A DNA stretch of 64,000 nucleotides, from the NCBI GenBank assembly GCA_030680855.1, contig JAUXUN010000009.1, forward strand, positions 1 to 64,000, read 5' to 3'. The position numbers were made by a program, and so were the translations under genes. The stretch comes from Aestuariivirga sp. (GTDB lineage: Bacteria; Pseudomonadota; Alphaproteobacteria; Rhizobiales; Aestuariivirgaceae). Under the pieces are notes generated by a model. It made no database searches and was not told where the DNA came from. It saw only the letters and a program-made list of their open reading frames with translations. Position 1 is the first letter of the stretch, and each line of letters begins with the position of its first letter. Positions 7,644 to 16,028 of the stretch are shown here, in pieces.

Positions 7644-9128
7644 ATGGCAGATCGCGGCTCACGCGCATTGAAACCCAAAAAAGGAGGGAGGATGCGGCTC
7701 GGCTTGAATGGCGCAAGCCCAACTGATTCTCTTGACCCAGGTCAACTCACAGACACGTTCGCCGCTGAAGTATCGTTTGGTCAAACGCGTAATTGTTTGG
7801 TTGAGCTGAATGAAAAACACGAAGCCGTCGGTGAGCTTGCCGAGAGTTGGGTGTCGTCTCCGGGCGCTGATACATGGCACTTCCAATTGCGCAAAGGAGT
7901 TGAATTTCACAATGGAAAGTCCCTGACATCAGAAGATGTTGTCTATACGCTTCAGCAGCATTTTGGAGCAGGATCCAAATCAATGGTCAGAATCCTTCTA
8001 AAACCCATTAAGAGCGTTAAAGCCGATGGCCCGACCGCAGTTGTGTTCGAGTTGGAGGCCGGAAACATCGACTTCCCCTACATTCTCAGTGATTACCATC
8101 TTTCAATCGTTCCTGCGGGAACTGCTGGTACGGACTATGAAAAAGGTATTGGCACGGGCGGCTACATCCTGAAAGATTGGAAACCAGGTGTTCGTGCGCT
8201 CACGATTCGAAATCCGAACTATTGGAAACAGGGGAGAGCCCATTTTGACGAAGTCGAAACTCTGGCCATGAACGACGTTAGCGCTCGAACGGAAGCGCTT
8301 ATTGCCGGAAAGGTCGACATCATTGATCAAGTTGACTTGCAGACCTTGGAGGCATTGGAAAAAACCCCTGGAATAAAAATTGTGAGAACCAGCGAGATGC
8401 GTCATAACGCAATTTCGATGCGAACCGATCGGGCTCCGTTCAATAACAATCACGTACGGCTGGCCCTGAAGTTTGCACTCGACCGGGACGCTGTTCTGAA
8501 GGAGGTGCAGCATGGGCAAGGAAAATTGGGCAATGACACACCCATCGGCCCTGGCCACCGCTATTTCGCCAATGAGATACCGCAGAGGAAATACGACCCC
8601 GACAAGGCCAAATGGCACCTGAGGCAGGCTGGGTTGAATCAATTGAGATTGGAACTCACTACCGCAGATGTGGCATTCGCCGGTGCAGTGAAGTTGGCGC
8701 ACCTCTACAAGGAGCACGCATTGAGAGCTGGCATAGAAATGAGTGTCACGAAGGTGCCAGATGAGATTTTTTGGCCCAAAGCATGGATGGAAAGTAGTTG
8801 GCGAACGTCATATTGGAGTGGTCATGTAATCGCGGATTGGATACTGTCTGCTGTGTATGCCCATGGTTCGCCTTGGAACGAGACATACTGGAGCAATGAT
8901 CGTTTCAATAGACTGCTCGTTGCCGCGCGTTCCGAGCAAAATGAAGACTTACGTCGGCGAATGTACGTCAAGATGCAGCAGATTATTCACGACGACGGAG
9001 GTGCGGTCATTCCCGTCTTCGCGGATCACGTAGCGGCTGTGCGTGACAACGTGACCACGCCGGATGAATTGATTCCGGCTTGGGGCTTCGACGGCCATAA
9101 GGCTATGGAACGTTGGTGGTTTGCCTGA
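7644..9128 (+). CDS. Peptide/nickel-type ABC substrate-binding protein (SBP_bac_5), orphan
   Basis: 494-aa member of the DppA/OppA family: KPKKGGRMRLGLNGASPTDSLDP opens the mature fold, followed by LNEKHEAVGELAESW, TWHFQLRKGVEFHNGKSLTSEDVVYTL and the family C-terminal pattern ending IPAWGFDG. Such proteins capture oligopeptides or similar solutes in the periplasm. Two oddities: no signal peptide is encoded ahead of the mature part, whereas relatives have a Tat or Sec leader, and no permease or ATPase genes are adjacent. Base composition is visibly AT-richer than its neighbours. ATG 7644 follows AAGGGAGA; an in-frame ATG at 7581 adds 21 unconvincing residues. Probably a transferred gene cut at its 5' end and perhaps no longer functional. 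Confidence 0.8.
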   Translation: MADRGSRALKPKKGGRMRLGLNGASPTDSLDPGQLTDTFAAEVSFGQTRNCLVELNEKHEAVGELAESWVSSPGADTWHFQLRKGVEFHNGKSLTSEDVVYTLQQHFGAGSKSMVRILLKPIKSVKADGPTAVVFELEAGNIDFPYILSDYHLSIVPAGTAGTDYEKGIGTGGYILKDWKPGVRALTIRNPNYWKQGRAHFDEVETLAMNDVSARTEALIAGKVDIIDQVDLQTLEALEKTPGIKIVRTSEMRHNAISMRTDRAPFNNNHVRLALKFALDRDAVLKEVQHGQGKLGNDTPIGPGHRYFANEIPQRKYDPDKAKWHLRQAGLNQLRLELTTADVAFAGAVKLAHLYKEHALRAGIEMSVTKVPDEIFWPKAWMESSWRTSYWSGHVIADWILSAVYAHGSPWNETYWSNDRFNRLLVAARSEQNEDLRRRMYVKMQQIIHDDGGAVIPVFADHVAAVRDNVTTPDELIPAWGFDGHKAMERWWFA

Positions 9129-9366
9129 GCAAAATTGGTCTTTATGATCCCCCATGATAAAAAAGAAAACGGCAACGCTTTCCATCAGGTTCGCCACGGC
9201 GGCTTTGCCGCCGCCACCCCGGGCAGCAACTACCAACGCCTGGCAGCAGTCTTTGACTGTGGCTGCTAGCGCATTGATTTTAAACACTGTTTAATCCTTT
9301 AGGCATTGACTGGCGCTTATGTCTCCGGCCTTGATTCGGAGACGCTCATGACACTGGAGAGCCGAC
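9129..9366. other. Gap with no supported gene; one CtrA-like box
   Basis: This 238-base stretch holds a GC hairpin GGCGGC-ttt-GCCGCC near 9208-9222, a 42-codon open frame from 9144 with no recognisable product or convincing ribosome site, and a TTAA-N7-TTAA motif listed separately. A promoter for usg probably lies in its right half. Confidence 0.5.
9280..9294 (+). promoter_or_regulatory. CtrA-like box upstream of usg
   Basis: TTAAACACTGTTTAA fits TTAA-N7-TTAA exactly, but lacks the trailing C of the full CtrA consensus. It lies 72 bases before the usg ATG. CtrA is the cell-cycle master regulator of alphaproteobacteria. Weak evidence on its own; two better boxes occur at 52694 and 54870. Confidence 0.4.
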
Positions 9367-9636
9367 ATGGGTACCAGAGATTTTGAAGGCCAGTTGCAGG
9401 GATTGCGGCTTACGACGGCGGAAATCACCTACCGCATGCCGGACTTCAGGGACATCATGCAGATCTATATCTGGCAGGACTACGACCTGGCGCCGCGGTT
9501 TCCGAAACTGATCAAGTTCCTGGATTTCTGGTCGCATAATCTGGATGGGCCCCTTGCCACCATCCGGGTGGCGCAGGCCGGGCTCGTGGCGCCGGCGCGG
9601 CTGAGCTATGTCGGAACCGAGTGGCGCCTGCACTGA
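9367..9636 (+). CDS. Usg family protein
   Basis: 89-aa small soluble protein matching the Usg family almost end to end: LTTAEITYRMPDF, then QIYIWQDYDLAPRFPKL and LIKFLDFW, ending in EWRLH. Usg proteins were first noticed beside trp genes in Caulobacter and are near-universal in Rhizobiales, but their function is not known. The ATG follows GAGAGCCGAC, a fair ribosome site. No trp genes are in this window, so the family's classical neighbourhood is absent here. Confidence 0.88.
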   Translation: MGTRDFEGQLQGLRLTTAEITYRMPDFRDIMQIYIWQDYDLAPRFPKLIKFLDFWSHNLDGPLATIRVAQAGLVAPARLSYVGTEWRLH

Positions 9637-9637
9637 T

Positions 9638-9656
9638 CCCCGGATCAAGTCCGGGG
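9638..9656. repeat. Short hairpin after usg, repeat-family member and possible terminator
   Basis: CCCCGGA-tcaag-TCCGGGG overlaps the end of the usg stop region and is followed by ACGACCATGG. The loop TCAAG is the complement of the CTTGA loop found in the hairpins at 32985, 46599 and 51598. Confidence 0.55.
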
Positions 9657-9814
9657 ACGACCATGGAAAGTAAGAAATTACCCTTAAGCCATGGAACCAA
9701 ATGCCGGATTTTGAGTTTCTTTCCGCGCGCGGTATTGTGATTTGCGCATGATATGGAATGTCCATATCAAGCAGCCGGACACAAACGCCAAGCAGCCAGA
9801 GACAGGATTACCAC

Positions 9815-10588
9815 GTGCAAGACATTCTTTCCCGCCGCAAGCTTCTCATCAGCGGCCTTGCCTTTGTGGCAAGTTCAGCCGTTGCCTTCGCCCGTGACGG
9901 GGAAGGCAACAGGTTGTTCTGGGAGCGAAAAAAGGCAAAAGGCCAGGGCAAGAAGAGATATCCCGATTTCTGGGAGTCCTGGGACGGGGATTATGACGAC
10001 GACTGGAGTGATTCGGATGATCGCTATTACGGCGAGGACGAATATGATCCGGCGCTGCTGCCGCCGCCCGAGGCCGGCATCGACTATCCCATCGAGCCGG
10101 TCGACCCTTCGCGGATCGCGCCGCGCTACCGGCGGCAGGTGGTGGATTTCAGCGGCCCTGCAAAAACCGGCAGCATTGTCGTCGATCCGGCGGCGCATTT
10201 CCTCTACCACGTGCGCGAGCACCGGGAGGCGGTGCGCTACGGCGTCGGCGTGGGCCGCGCCGGCTTCGCCTGGTCCGGCGAGGCGGAAATCAGGATGAAG
10301 CGGCGCTGGCCGCGCTGGGTGCCGCCCAAGGAAATGGTGGCGCGCGATGAACGCGCCGCGAAGTGGGCCAACGGCCAGCCGGGGGGGCCCGGCAATCCAC
10401 TGGGGGCACGGGCGCTTTACCTGTTCTCGGGCGGCAAGGACACGCTCTACCGGATTCACGGCACGACGGAGCCCGAATCCATCGGCAAGTCGGTCTCGTC
10501 GGGATGCGTGCGCATGCTGAACGAGGATGTGGCCGACCTGTTCGAGCAGGTTGCTATCGGAACCCAGGTCATCGTGCGCGGGGCGTAG
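9815..10588 (+). CDS. L,D-transpeptidase (YkuD domain), exported
   Basis: 257-aa periplasmic enzyme expected to cross-link peptidoglycan or anchor lipoprotein through mDAP residues. The N terminus carries a Tat-like leader (SRRKLLISGLAFVASSAVAFA). An acidic low-complexity stretch (DGDYDDDWSDSDDRYYGEDEYD) and a proline-rich linker precede the YkuD domain (from about GSIVVDPAAHFLYHV). The active-site motif is HGTTEPESIGKSVSSGCVRMLNED with the catalytic Cys near residue 231. I prefer GTG 9815 because AGGA lies seven bases ahead and it puts the twin arginines near the N terminus; ATG 9758 is the longer alternative. Convergent with the HdeD-like gene. Confidence 0.9.
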   Translation: MQDILSRRKLLISGLAFVASSAVAFARDGEGNRLFWERKKAKGQGKKRYPDFWESWDGDYDDDWSDSDDRYYGEDEYDPALLPPPEAGIDYPIEPVDPSRIAPRYRRQVVDFSGPAKTGSIVVDPAAHFLYHVREHREAVRYGVGVGRAGFAWSGEAEIRMKRRWPRWVPPKEMVARDERAAKWANGQPGGPGNPLGARALYLFSGGKDTLYRIHGTTEPESIGKSVSSGCVRMLNEDVADLFEQVAIGTQVIVRGA

Positions 10589-10599
10589 CCTTCCCTGCG

Positions 10600-11142
10600 T
10601 CAGGCGGTTTTGCCTTGCCCCCTGATGCGGAAGGCGAAGGAGAGGAGGAATACGCCGAAGACAAGGGCGTAGGCGCCGATGATCCAGATCACTGCAAGTG
10701 CGCCTTCGCCGGGGCGGGCGATGATGATCATGCCGAAGAGAATTGAGACCAGCCCCGAGAGGCCGAGCCAGAATTCGCCCTCGATTTCCTCGCGCAGTTT
10801 TATGGCGGCGGCGATTTGCAGGACGCCCACCACCAGGCTGTAGGCGGCGATGGCGATGAGCAGGCCAAGCGCCGTGACGCCCGGCATGAGGAGAGTCAGA
10901 ATGCCGGCGGCGAGGCCGATGAGGCCCTGCATGCCCACCAGCCAGTGGTCGCCCGGCTTGGTGCCGCCGGTGGCGGAGGCATAGAGGGCAACGAGGCCAT
11001 CGACGAAGGCATAGGCGCCCCAAACGATCACCAGGGTTGCGATGGTGAGGCCCGGCATGGTGAAGGCGAGGATGCCGAAGATGATGCTGAAGATGCCGCG
11101 CGCAAGAAAAACCCACCAGTATTTTGCCAGATAGTTTTTCAT
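10600..11142 (-). CDS. HdeD-like membrane protein (DUF308)
   Basis: 180-aa integral membrane protein with about six hydrophobic segments in three repeated two-helix units, the HdeD/DUF308 pattern (LARGIFSIIFGILAFTMPG, MQGLIGLAAGILTLLMPG, LSGLVSILFGMIIIARPG). E. coli HdeD contributes to acid resistance at high cell density; the broader family has no defined mechanism. ATG 11142 begins MKNYLAKYWW, and the upstream in-frame extension runs through the promoter region of tetR, so it is rejected. It is divergent from the TetR operon with about 120 bases between starts and could share its control region. Confidence 0.85.
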   Translation of the reverse strand: MKNYLAKYWWVFLARGIFSIIFGILAFTMPGLTIATLVIVWGAYAFVDGLVALYASATGGTKPGDHWLVGMQGLIGLAAGILTLLMPGVTALGLLIAIAAYSLVVGVLQIAAAIKLREEIEGEFWLGLSGLVSILFGMIIIARPGEGALAVIWIIGAYALVFGVFLLSFAFRIRGQGKTA

Positions 11143-11217
11143 GTGGGCCCCCTGTTGTGCGGTGGAGTTGTAAGGGGCGGGAAGGATTCCGGCAAATGCC
11201 AATTGGAAAATTTGTTG

Positions 11218-11247
11218 TTGACATAGATACCGACTAGTTGGTATGCA
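11218..11247 (+). promoter_or_regulatory. Promoter and TetR operator for the 11.3-16.4 kb operon
   Basis: TTGACA at 11218-11223 is a perfect -35 and TATGCA at 11242 a plausible -10. Between and overlapping them lies the 18-bp near-perfect palindrome ATACCGACTAGTTGGTAT (11227-11244, one mismatched pair), the usual size and position for a TetR dimer operator that blocks RNA polymerase. The tetR start is 22 bases further on, so the site probably autoregulates the whole operon. Confidence 0.8.
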
Positions 11248-11265
11248 ACAAGAAAGAGGGAAATC

Positions 11266-11889
11266 ATGGTCGAAGCCACCGCATTACCCGATACGAGAAC
11301 CAGACTGCTCGATGCGGCCCTGATGGTCATCCGCAGCAAGGGCTATGCGGGCACCAGTGTGGACGACCTTTGCCATGCAGCGGGGGTGACCAAGGGGGCC
11401 TTCTTCCACCATTTCAAAAGCAAGGAAGACATGGCGGTGGCGGCAGCGGCGCATTTCGGCGCCATGGCCGAGGGGCTGTTTTCGCAGGCCGGCTACCGCA
11501 CGCTTTCCGATCCGTTGGAGCGGCTGCTGGCCTATGTGGATTTCCGCAAGAGCATTCTTTCTGGAACGCTGCCGGAGTTCACCTGCCTGCTCGGCACCCT
11601 GGTGCAGGAGGCTTACGAAACGCATCCCGCAATTGCGGCGGCGGCAAACCGCTACATCAGCGAACATGCGACAACGCTTGAGGCCGACATTTCGGCGGTG
11701 ATGGCAACGCACGGCACACCTCCGACATGGACGGCGGCGAGCCTGGCGCTTTACACGCAAGCGGTGATCCAGGGGGCCTTCATCCTGGCGAAAGCCAAGG
11801 GCGGCCCGCAGGTGGCGGTGGATTGCCTCAATCATCTCAGTTGCCATCTCAAACTGCTTTTCAATCACGAACCGATGGAGAGAACCTGA
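11266..11889 (+). CDS. TetR/AcrR-family repressor
   Basis: 207-aa transcription factor. The N-terminal helix-turn-helix is clear (RTRLLDAALMVIRSKGYAG, then TSVDDLCHAAGVTKGAFFHHFKSKEDM, residues about 10-57); the C-terminal half is the variable ligand-binding helical domain. It heads an operon whose next gene overlaps its stop (TGATG). Repression of its own operon through the palindrome at 11227-11244 is inferred from position. The inducer is unknown; the downstream genes (DUF899, glyoxalase-fold proteins, GFA, exporter) suggest a reactive electrophile or aldehyde. Confidence 0.9.
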   Translation: MVEATALPDTRTRLLDAALMVIRSKGYAGTSVDDLCHAAGVTKGAFFHHFKSKEDMAVAAAAHFGAMAEGLFSQAGYRTLSDPLERLLAYVDFRKSILSGTLPEFTCLLGTLVQEAYETHPAIAAAANRYISEHATTLEADISAVMATHGTPPTWTAASLALYTQAVIQGAFILAKAKGGPQVAVDCLNHLSCHLKLLFNHEPMERT

Positions 11890-12692
11890 TGTCAACGACA
11901 CCCCTGAGCAACCCCACCGCCGTTTCGCATCCCGTGGTCTCACGCGAAGAATGGCTGGAGGCGCGCCGCATCCTTCTCGCAAAGGAAAAAGCCTTGACCA
12001 AATCGCGTGACGTTTTGCGCGCCGAACGGAGCGCGTTGCCCTGGGTCAAGGTCGAGAAGGAATATGTCTTCGACGGCCCTTCGGGGAAAGTGACGCTGGC
12101 CGAGTTGTTCGTGGGCCGCAGCCAGCTGTTTATCAAACATTTCATGATGGGGCCAGGCCAGACCGAGCAATGCGTCGGGTGCTTGTTCGAGGCCGACCAC
12201 GTCGAAGGCGCCCTAGTGCATCTCGAAAACCATGACGTTGCCTACGCCGCGGTGGCGCGGGCGCCGATCGCGGAAATAGAAGTTGTCCGCAAGCGCATGG
12301 GCTGGCGCTTCAACTGGGTCTCGTCCTATAGCAGCGACTTCAACTATGACTTCAATGCATCCTTCACACCCGAGCAGGTTGCGGCAGGATATGCTTTTTA
12401 CAATTTTCGTCAAACCGATCCCGGCCTCGAAGACCTTTCCGGCAACAGCGTTTTCTTCAAGGACGAGGCGGGCCAAATATTCCACACTTATTCGGTTTAT
12501 GGCCGGGGCGGCGAGGAGCTGCTCGGAACCTACATGTATCTTGACATGACGCCCAAGGGGCGCAACGAGAATGGACCCTATCATTCCTTGGGCGATTGGG
12601 TGCGGCCCCACAACATGTACGGGAAGGGCGGCATGGTTGAGAGCAATGGCCGGTACCATGCGCCGGCCTGCGAATGCACCCTTCACAAATAA
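11889..12692 (+). CDS. DUF899 family protein (thioredoxin-fold)
   Basis: 267-aa cytoplasmic protein of the DUF899 family, with the conserved N-terminal HPVVSREEWLEARRILLAKEKALTKSRDVL, VKVEKEYVFDGPSGKVTLAELF, RMGWRFNWVSSYSSDFNYDF and the C-terminal tail GRYHAPACEC. The fold is related to thioredoxin/AhpC, but the usual CxxC is replaced by QTEQCVGC in the middle, which keeps two cysteines. Function unknown. The ATG overlaps the tetR stop, so translation is coupled. DUF899 genes commonly sit with TetR or ArsR regulators and glyoxalase-fold genes. Confidence 0.85.
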   Translation: MSTTPLSNPTAVSHPVVSREEWLEARRILLAKEKALTKSRDVLRAERSALPWVKVEKEYVFDGPSGKVTLAELFVGRSQLFIKHFMMGPGQTEQCVGCLFEADHVEGALVHLENHDVAYAAVARAPIAEIEVVRKRMGWRFNWVSSYSSDFNYDFNASFTPEQVAAGYAFYNFRQTDPGLEDLSGNSVFFKDEAGQIFHTYSVYGRGGEELLGTYMYLDMTPKGRNENGPYHSLGDWVRPHNMYGKGGMVESNGRYHAPACECTLHK

Positions 12693-12743
12693 AGCGCGCC
12701 TAAATAACCCGTTCGATTAAAAAACCCAAAGGGAGAAAGCCAC

Positions 12744-13154
12744 ATGGCCACACAGCCACGCAAGCTCTTTGTTAATTTGCCGGTGAAGAATCTGGACACA
12801 TCCATGACCTTCTTCAAGGCGCTGGGCTTTGGCTTCAATGCTCAGTTCACGGATGAAACTTCGGCGAGCATGGTGATCAGCGACAGCATCTACGCCACGC
12901 TTGTGACACACGAGAAGTTCAAGGAATTCACCAACAAACTGATTGCTGATGCCGCCAACGCCACCGAAGTTGTCACATGTCTTTCAGCAGAGAGCCGGGA
13001 AGAGGTGAACAAAATGGCCGATGCGGCATTAAAGGCGGGAGGCCAGAAACTGTTGGAGCCGCAGGACTACGGATTCATGTATTTGCGCAGTTTCCAGGAC
13101 CCGGATGGGCATATCTGGGAGATCATGTGGATGGATACCGCTGCCGTAAAATAA
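12744..13154 (+). CDS. VOC/glyoxalase-fold protein 1
   Basis: 136-aa vicinal-oxygen-chelate protein made of two beta-alpha-beta-beta-beta units: RKLFVNLPVKNLDTSMTFFKALGF opens the first and LRSFQDPDGHIWEIMWMD closes the second with the His/Glu that usually bind metal. VOC proteins of this type include lactoylglutathione lyase-like and resistance proteins; the substrate cannot be read from sequence. A good ribosome site (GGGAGA) lies nine bases before the ATG. First of three successive but clearly different VOC genes in the TetR operon. Confidence 0.85.
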   Translation: MATQPRKLFVNLPVKNLDTSMTFFKALGFGFNAQFTDETSASMVISDSIYATLVTHEKFKEFTNKLIADAANATEVVTCLSAESREEVNKMADAALKAGGQKLLEPQDYGFMYLRSFQDPDGHIWEIMWMDTAAVK

Positions 13155-13179
13155 TCTTACACATCAAAGGAGAGATGAG

Positions 13180-13596
13180 ATGACTGACATGGAACGCGTG
13201 ATGCAAGGCGTCATTCCCTATCTGATGCTTGACGGAGCCGACAGGGCGATCGCCTTTTATGAAAAGGCGTTTGGCGCGAAAGACCTGGGCACGATGCGCA
13301 GTGAAGACGGCAGTCACGTGATGCACTGCCAGCTTGAAATCAACGGCGGCGCCCTGATGCTCAGCGATGCTGCCGTCATGGGGGAAAAACAGGCGGTTTC
13401 CAAGAGCTACATGATGCAGCTTGTGACCCGCGAGGGCGACAGGTGGTGGAAGCGCGCCGTTGATGCAGGCTGCGTGGTGGACGCGCCATTCGAAATGCAA
13501 TTCTGGGGCGACCGCTGGGGCAAGCTTCGTGACCCGTTCGGCATCAGCTGGGCGCTGCTTGAGCCGGGACCTCAACATACAAAGAAGGACGCGTGA
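13180..13596 (+). CDS. VOC/glyoxalase-fold protein 2 (PhnB-like)
   Basis: 138-aa VOC protein of the PhnB/YdhR-like group: VIPYLMLDGADRAIAFYEKAFGAK at the start, MHCQLEINGGALMLSDA in the middle and WGDRWGKLRDPFGISWALLEP at the end. PhnB-like proteins have lost some metal ligands of true glyoxalases, and their activity is mostly unknown. GGAGAG precedes the ATG by about eight bases. It is 25 bases after the previous VOC gene and one base ahead of the next, so it belongs to the same transcript. Confidence 0.85.
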   Translation: MTDMERVMQGVIPYLMLDGADRAIAFYEKAFGAKDLGTMRSEDGSHVMHCQLEINGGALMLSDAAVMGEKQAVSKSYMMQLVTREGDRWWKRAVDAGCVVDAPFEMQFWGDRWGKLRDPFGISWALLEPGPQHTKKDA

Positions 13597-13597
13597 C

Positions 13598-14083
13598 ATG
13601 GCAAAGGTTCAAAAGATTTCACCGTTCCTATGGTTTGACGGCAACGCCGAAGAGGCGGTGACGTTCTACACCTCGGTGTTTGGCAACTCGAAGATCGGCC
13701 AGGTGATGCGCAATGGCGAGGGCGGGCCGGGGCCGAATGGCAGTGTGCTGGTCATGGACTTCGAACTGGAGGGCCAGCAGCTTCATGCGCTGAATGGCGG
13801 GCCGATGTACAAGTTCACCCCAGCCATTTCATTCATGGTGCTGTGCGACGACCAGAAGGAAGTGGACCGGTTGTGGTCACTGCTGACAGGAGATGGCGGC
13901 AAGGAAGTGCAATGTGGCTGGCTGGAAGACAAATTCGGCCTCTCCTGGCAAATCGTGCCTGCGGTTTTCATGGAAATGATCGGCGACAAGGACCAGGCCA
14001 AGGTAGGCCGGGTGATGGCCGCGATGATGCAGATGGTGAAGTTCGACATCAAGAAACTGCAGGCCGCTTACGACGGGCACTAG
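13598..14083 (+). CDS. VOC/glyoxalase-fold protein 3 (3-demethylubiquinone methyltransferase-like family)
   Basis: 161-aa VOC protein with QKISPFLWFDGNAEEAVTFYTSVF, a hallmark of the family often mislabelled 3-demethylubiquinone-9 3-methyltransferase; the label does not imply that reaction. The middle carries VLVMDFELEGQQLHALNGGP and the end WLEDKFGLSWQIVP, then a helical tail (RVMAAMMQMVKFDIKKLQAAY). ATG 13598 is one base past the previous stop; the longer in-frame start at 13460 would lie inside the preceding gene. Probably an electrophile-binding or isomerising enzyme of the TetR operon; substrate unknown. Confidence 0.85.
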   Translation: MAKVQKISPFLWFDGNAEEAVTFYTSVFGNSKIGQVMRNGEGGPGPNGSVLVMDFELEGQQLHALNGGPMYKFTPAISFMVLCDDQKEVDRLWSLLTGDGGKEVQCGWLEDKFGLSWQIVPAVFMEMIGDKDQAKVGRVMAAMMQMVKFDIKKLQAAYDGH

Positions 14084-14134
14084 CAGTCATGAAATTGAAA
14101 TGTTAGCTCCAAAATTTGCCGGAGGAGTTCGGGG

Positions 14135-14491
14135 ATGCCTGTTCAACATTACCAAGGCGGCTGCCAATGCGGCGCGGTTCGCTACGAGGTCGATACGGAC
14201 CTCGAAAAGACGATGACCTGCAATTGTTCGCGCTGCCAAAGGCTTGGGTCAGTCTTGTCCTTCACACCAAGGGATAAATTCAAGCTTTTGTCAGGGGAAG
14301 AGAACCTGACCGAGTATCTCTTCAACAAGCATAAAATCCAGCATCTGTTTTGCAAGACATGCGGAATTCAAAGCTTCTCTTATGCCGCGGCACCCGATGG
14401 CACGCCCATGGCGGCCATCAACGCAAACTGCCTCGACGGTGTTGAACCGCGTCAACTGAACTCACATCCTTTCAATGGTCGGGATGCCTGA
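14135..14491 (+). CDS. GFA-family zinc protein (glutathione-dependent formaldehyde-activating-like)
   Basis: 118-aa protein of the GFA fold. It shows the zinc-binding pattern CQCGAVRY near the N terminus, CNCSRC at about residues 30-35, and CKTCGIQSF near residue 78. The name comes from Gfa, proposed to join formaldehyde to glutathione, although most family members are uncharacterised small zinc enzymes. GGAGGAG lies just before the ATG. Its place among glyoxalase-fold genes under a TetR regulator fits aldehyde or glutathione-adduct chemistry. Confidence 0.87.
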   Translation: MPVQHYQGGCQCGAVRYEVDTDLEKTMTCNCSRCQRLGSVLSFTPRDKFKLLSGEENLTEYLFNKHKIQHLFCKTCGIQSFSYAAAPDGTPMAAINANCLDGVEPRQLNSHPFNGRDA

Positions 14492-16028
14492 CCGCATGAC
14501 ACAGCAAGCGACTGCTGAACCCAAGGCGACACGGCGCGAATGGATCGGGCTTGGCGTGATAGCGCTGCCCTGCATGCTCTATTCGATGGACCTGACGGTT
14601 CTCAACCTGGCAATTCCGGAGATGGCAACGGAGCTGAAGCCAACGGCAGCGCAGCTTTTGTGGATCATCGACATCTACGGCTTCATGGTGGCGGGATTCC
14701 TGATGACGATGGGAACGCTGGGTGACCGCATCGGGCGGCGCAAGCTGCTGCTCATCGGGGCTGCCGCCTTTGGCCTTGCCTCCATTCTCGCGGCGTTTTC
14801 GAACAGCGCTGAAATGCTGATCGTCACGCGGGCCATTCTCGGCGTTGCGGGCGCCACGCTGGCCCCTTCGACGCTGTCGCTGCTCACCAACATGTTCCGC
14901 GACCCGGCGGAGCGGACCTTTGCCATCAGCATGTGGATCTCGAGCTTTTCGGTGGGTGCCATCATCGGACCCTTGGTCGGCGGAGTGCTTATCCAGTACT
15001 TCTGGTGGGGTTCGGTTTTCCTGGCGGGCGTTCCGGTGATGATCCTGTTGCTGCTTTTGGGACCATCGCTGCTGCCGGAGTTCCGCGATCCCAATGCGGG
15101 ACGGCTGGATATCATCAGCGCATTGTTATCGTTGGCGGCGGTGCTGCTATTCATCTACGGCATGAAAAACATGGCGGAAGCTGGCTTCGGCTGGGAGCCC
15201 CTGGGCTTCATGCTGGCTGGCATTGCTGTGGCCATTGCCTTCCTGCGACGCCAGGCAACGCTGGCGGACCCGCTGATCGACCTCAAGCTGTTCCGCTCGC
15301 TGAGCTTCAATGCGGCGCTTGGCATCAACATGCTAGGCATTTTCTTCATGTTCGGCGCGTTCATTTTCCTGGCGCAGTACTTCCAACTTGTGGTGGGCCT
15401 CACGCCACTTGAAGCGGGGCTGTGGTCGGTGCCATCGGCGCTGGTTTTCACGGCGGTGTCATTTATCACGCCGATGCTGGTGAGCCGGATGCGGCCGGCC
15501 TACCTGCTTGCCGCCGGCATGCTGACCTCGGCTTTTGGCTTTCTGCTGCTTTCGCAGATGACAACACTTCTCGGTGTTGTCGGGGCCTCGCTTATCTTCT
15601 CGGCGGGATTTACGCCGGTGATAGCACTCACCACGGGATTGATCGTGGGGGCGGTTCCGCCGGAGAAGACCGGTGCTGCTTCGGCCCTTTCGGAAACCGC
15701 CGCCGAACTGGGCGGAGCTTTGGGAATAGCGGTTCTGGGCAGCCTTGGCACCTTCATCTACCGCAGTGAAATGAGCGGGGCTATTCCTGGCGGCGTGCCG
15801 GTTGAGCTAGCGCGCACGGCCCGGAGCACGCTGGTGGGAGCCGTGGATGCGGCTACGTTGCTGCCCGGTGATACGGGCAGGGCGCTGCTGACCCTTGCCC
15901 GGGAGGCGTTTACCTCCGGATTTTTCTGGGTTGCGGTGCTTTCCGCCATTGGCATGCTGGCGGCGGCCATCGTTACTCTCACCATTCTACGCAATGTTCA
16001 ACCAGCTGGAGAAGGAGCCCATCCATGA
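14475..16028 (+). CDS. MFS drug exporter, DHA2 (EmrB/QacA) type, 14 membrane segments
   Basis: About 510-517 aa, with 14 hydrophobic segments. The first helix contains the DHA2 signature MDLTVLNLAIPEM; GTLGDRIGRRKLLLIGAAAFG is the MFS motif A between helices 2 and 3, and ATLAPSTLSLL follows. Such proton-driven pumps export lipophilic cations and toxic compounds. The start is uncertain: ATG at 14475 and 14484 overlap the GFA gene, and 14496 follows its stop; all are in frame and precede the first helix. It overlaps doxX by four bases (ATGA). As the only transporter of the TetR operon it probably exports the inducing compound or its product. Confidence 0.9.
   Translation: MVGMPDRMTQQATAEPKATRREWIGLGVIALPCMLYSMDLTVLNLAIPEMATELKPTAAQLLWIIDIYGFMVAGFLMTMGTLGDRIGRRKLLLIGAAAFGLASILAAFSNSAEMLIVTRAILGVAGATLAPSTLSLLTNMFRDPAERTFAISMWISSFSVGAIIGPLVGGVLIQYFWWGSVFLAGVPVMILLLLLGPSLLPEFRDPNAGRLDIISALLSLAAVLLFIYGMKNMAEAGFGWEPLGFMLAGIAVAIAFLRRQATLADPLIDLKLFRSLSFNAALGINMLGIFFMFGAFIFLAQYFQLVVGLTPLEAGLWSVPSALVFTAVSFITPMLVSRMRPAYLLAAGMLTSAFGFLLLSQMTTLLGVVGASLIFSAGFTPVIALTTGLIVGAVPPEKTGAASALSETAAELGGALGIAVLGSLGTFIYRSEMSGAIPGGVPVELARTARSTLVGAVDAATLLPGDTGRALLTLAREAFTSGFFWVAVLSAIGMLAAAIVTLTILRNVQPAGEGAHP

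Noticed and set aside
9144-9270. A 42-codon open frame on the plus strand between the peptide-binding protein and usg
   Set aside because: No clear ribosome site, no recognisable product and a composition explained by GC-rich non-coding sequence; chance frames of this length are common here.
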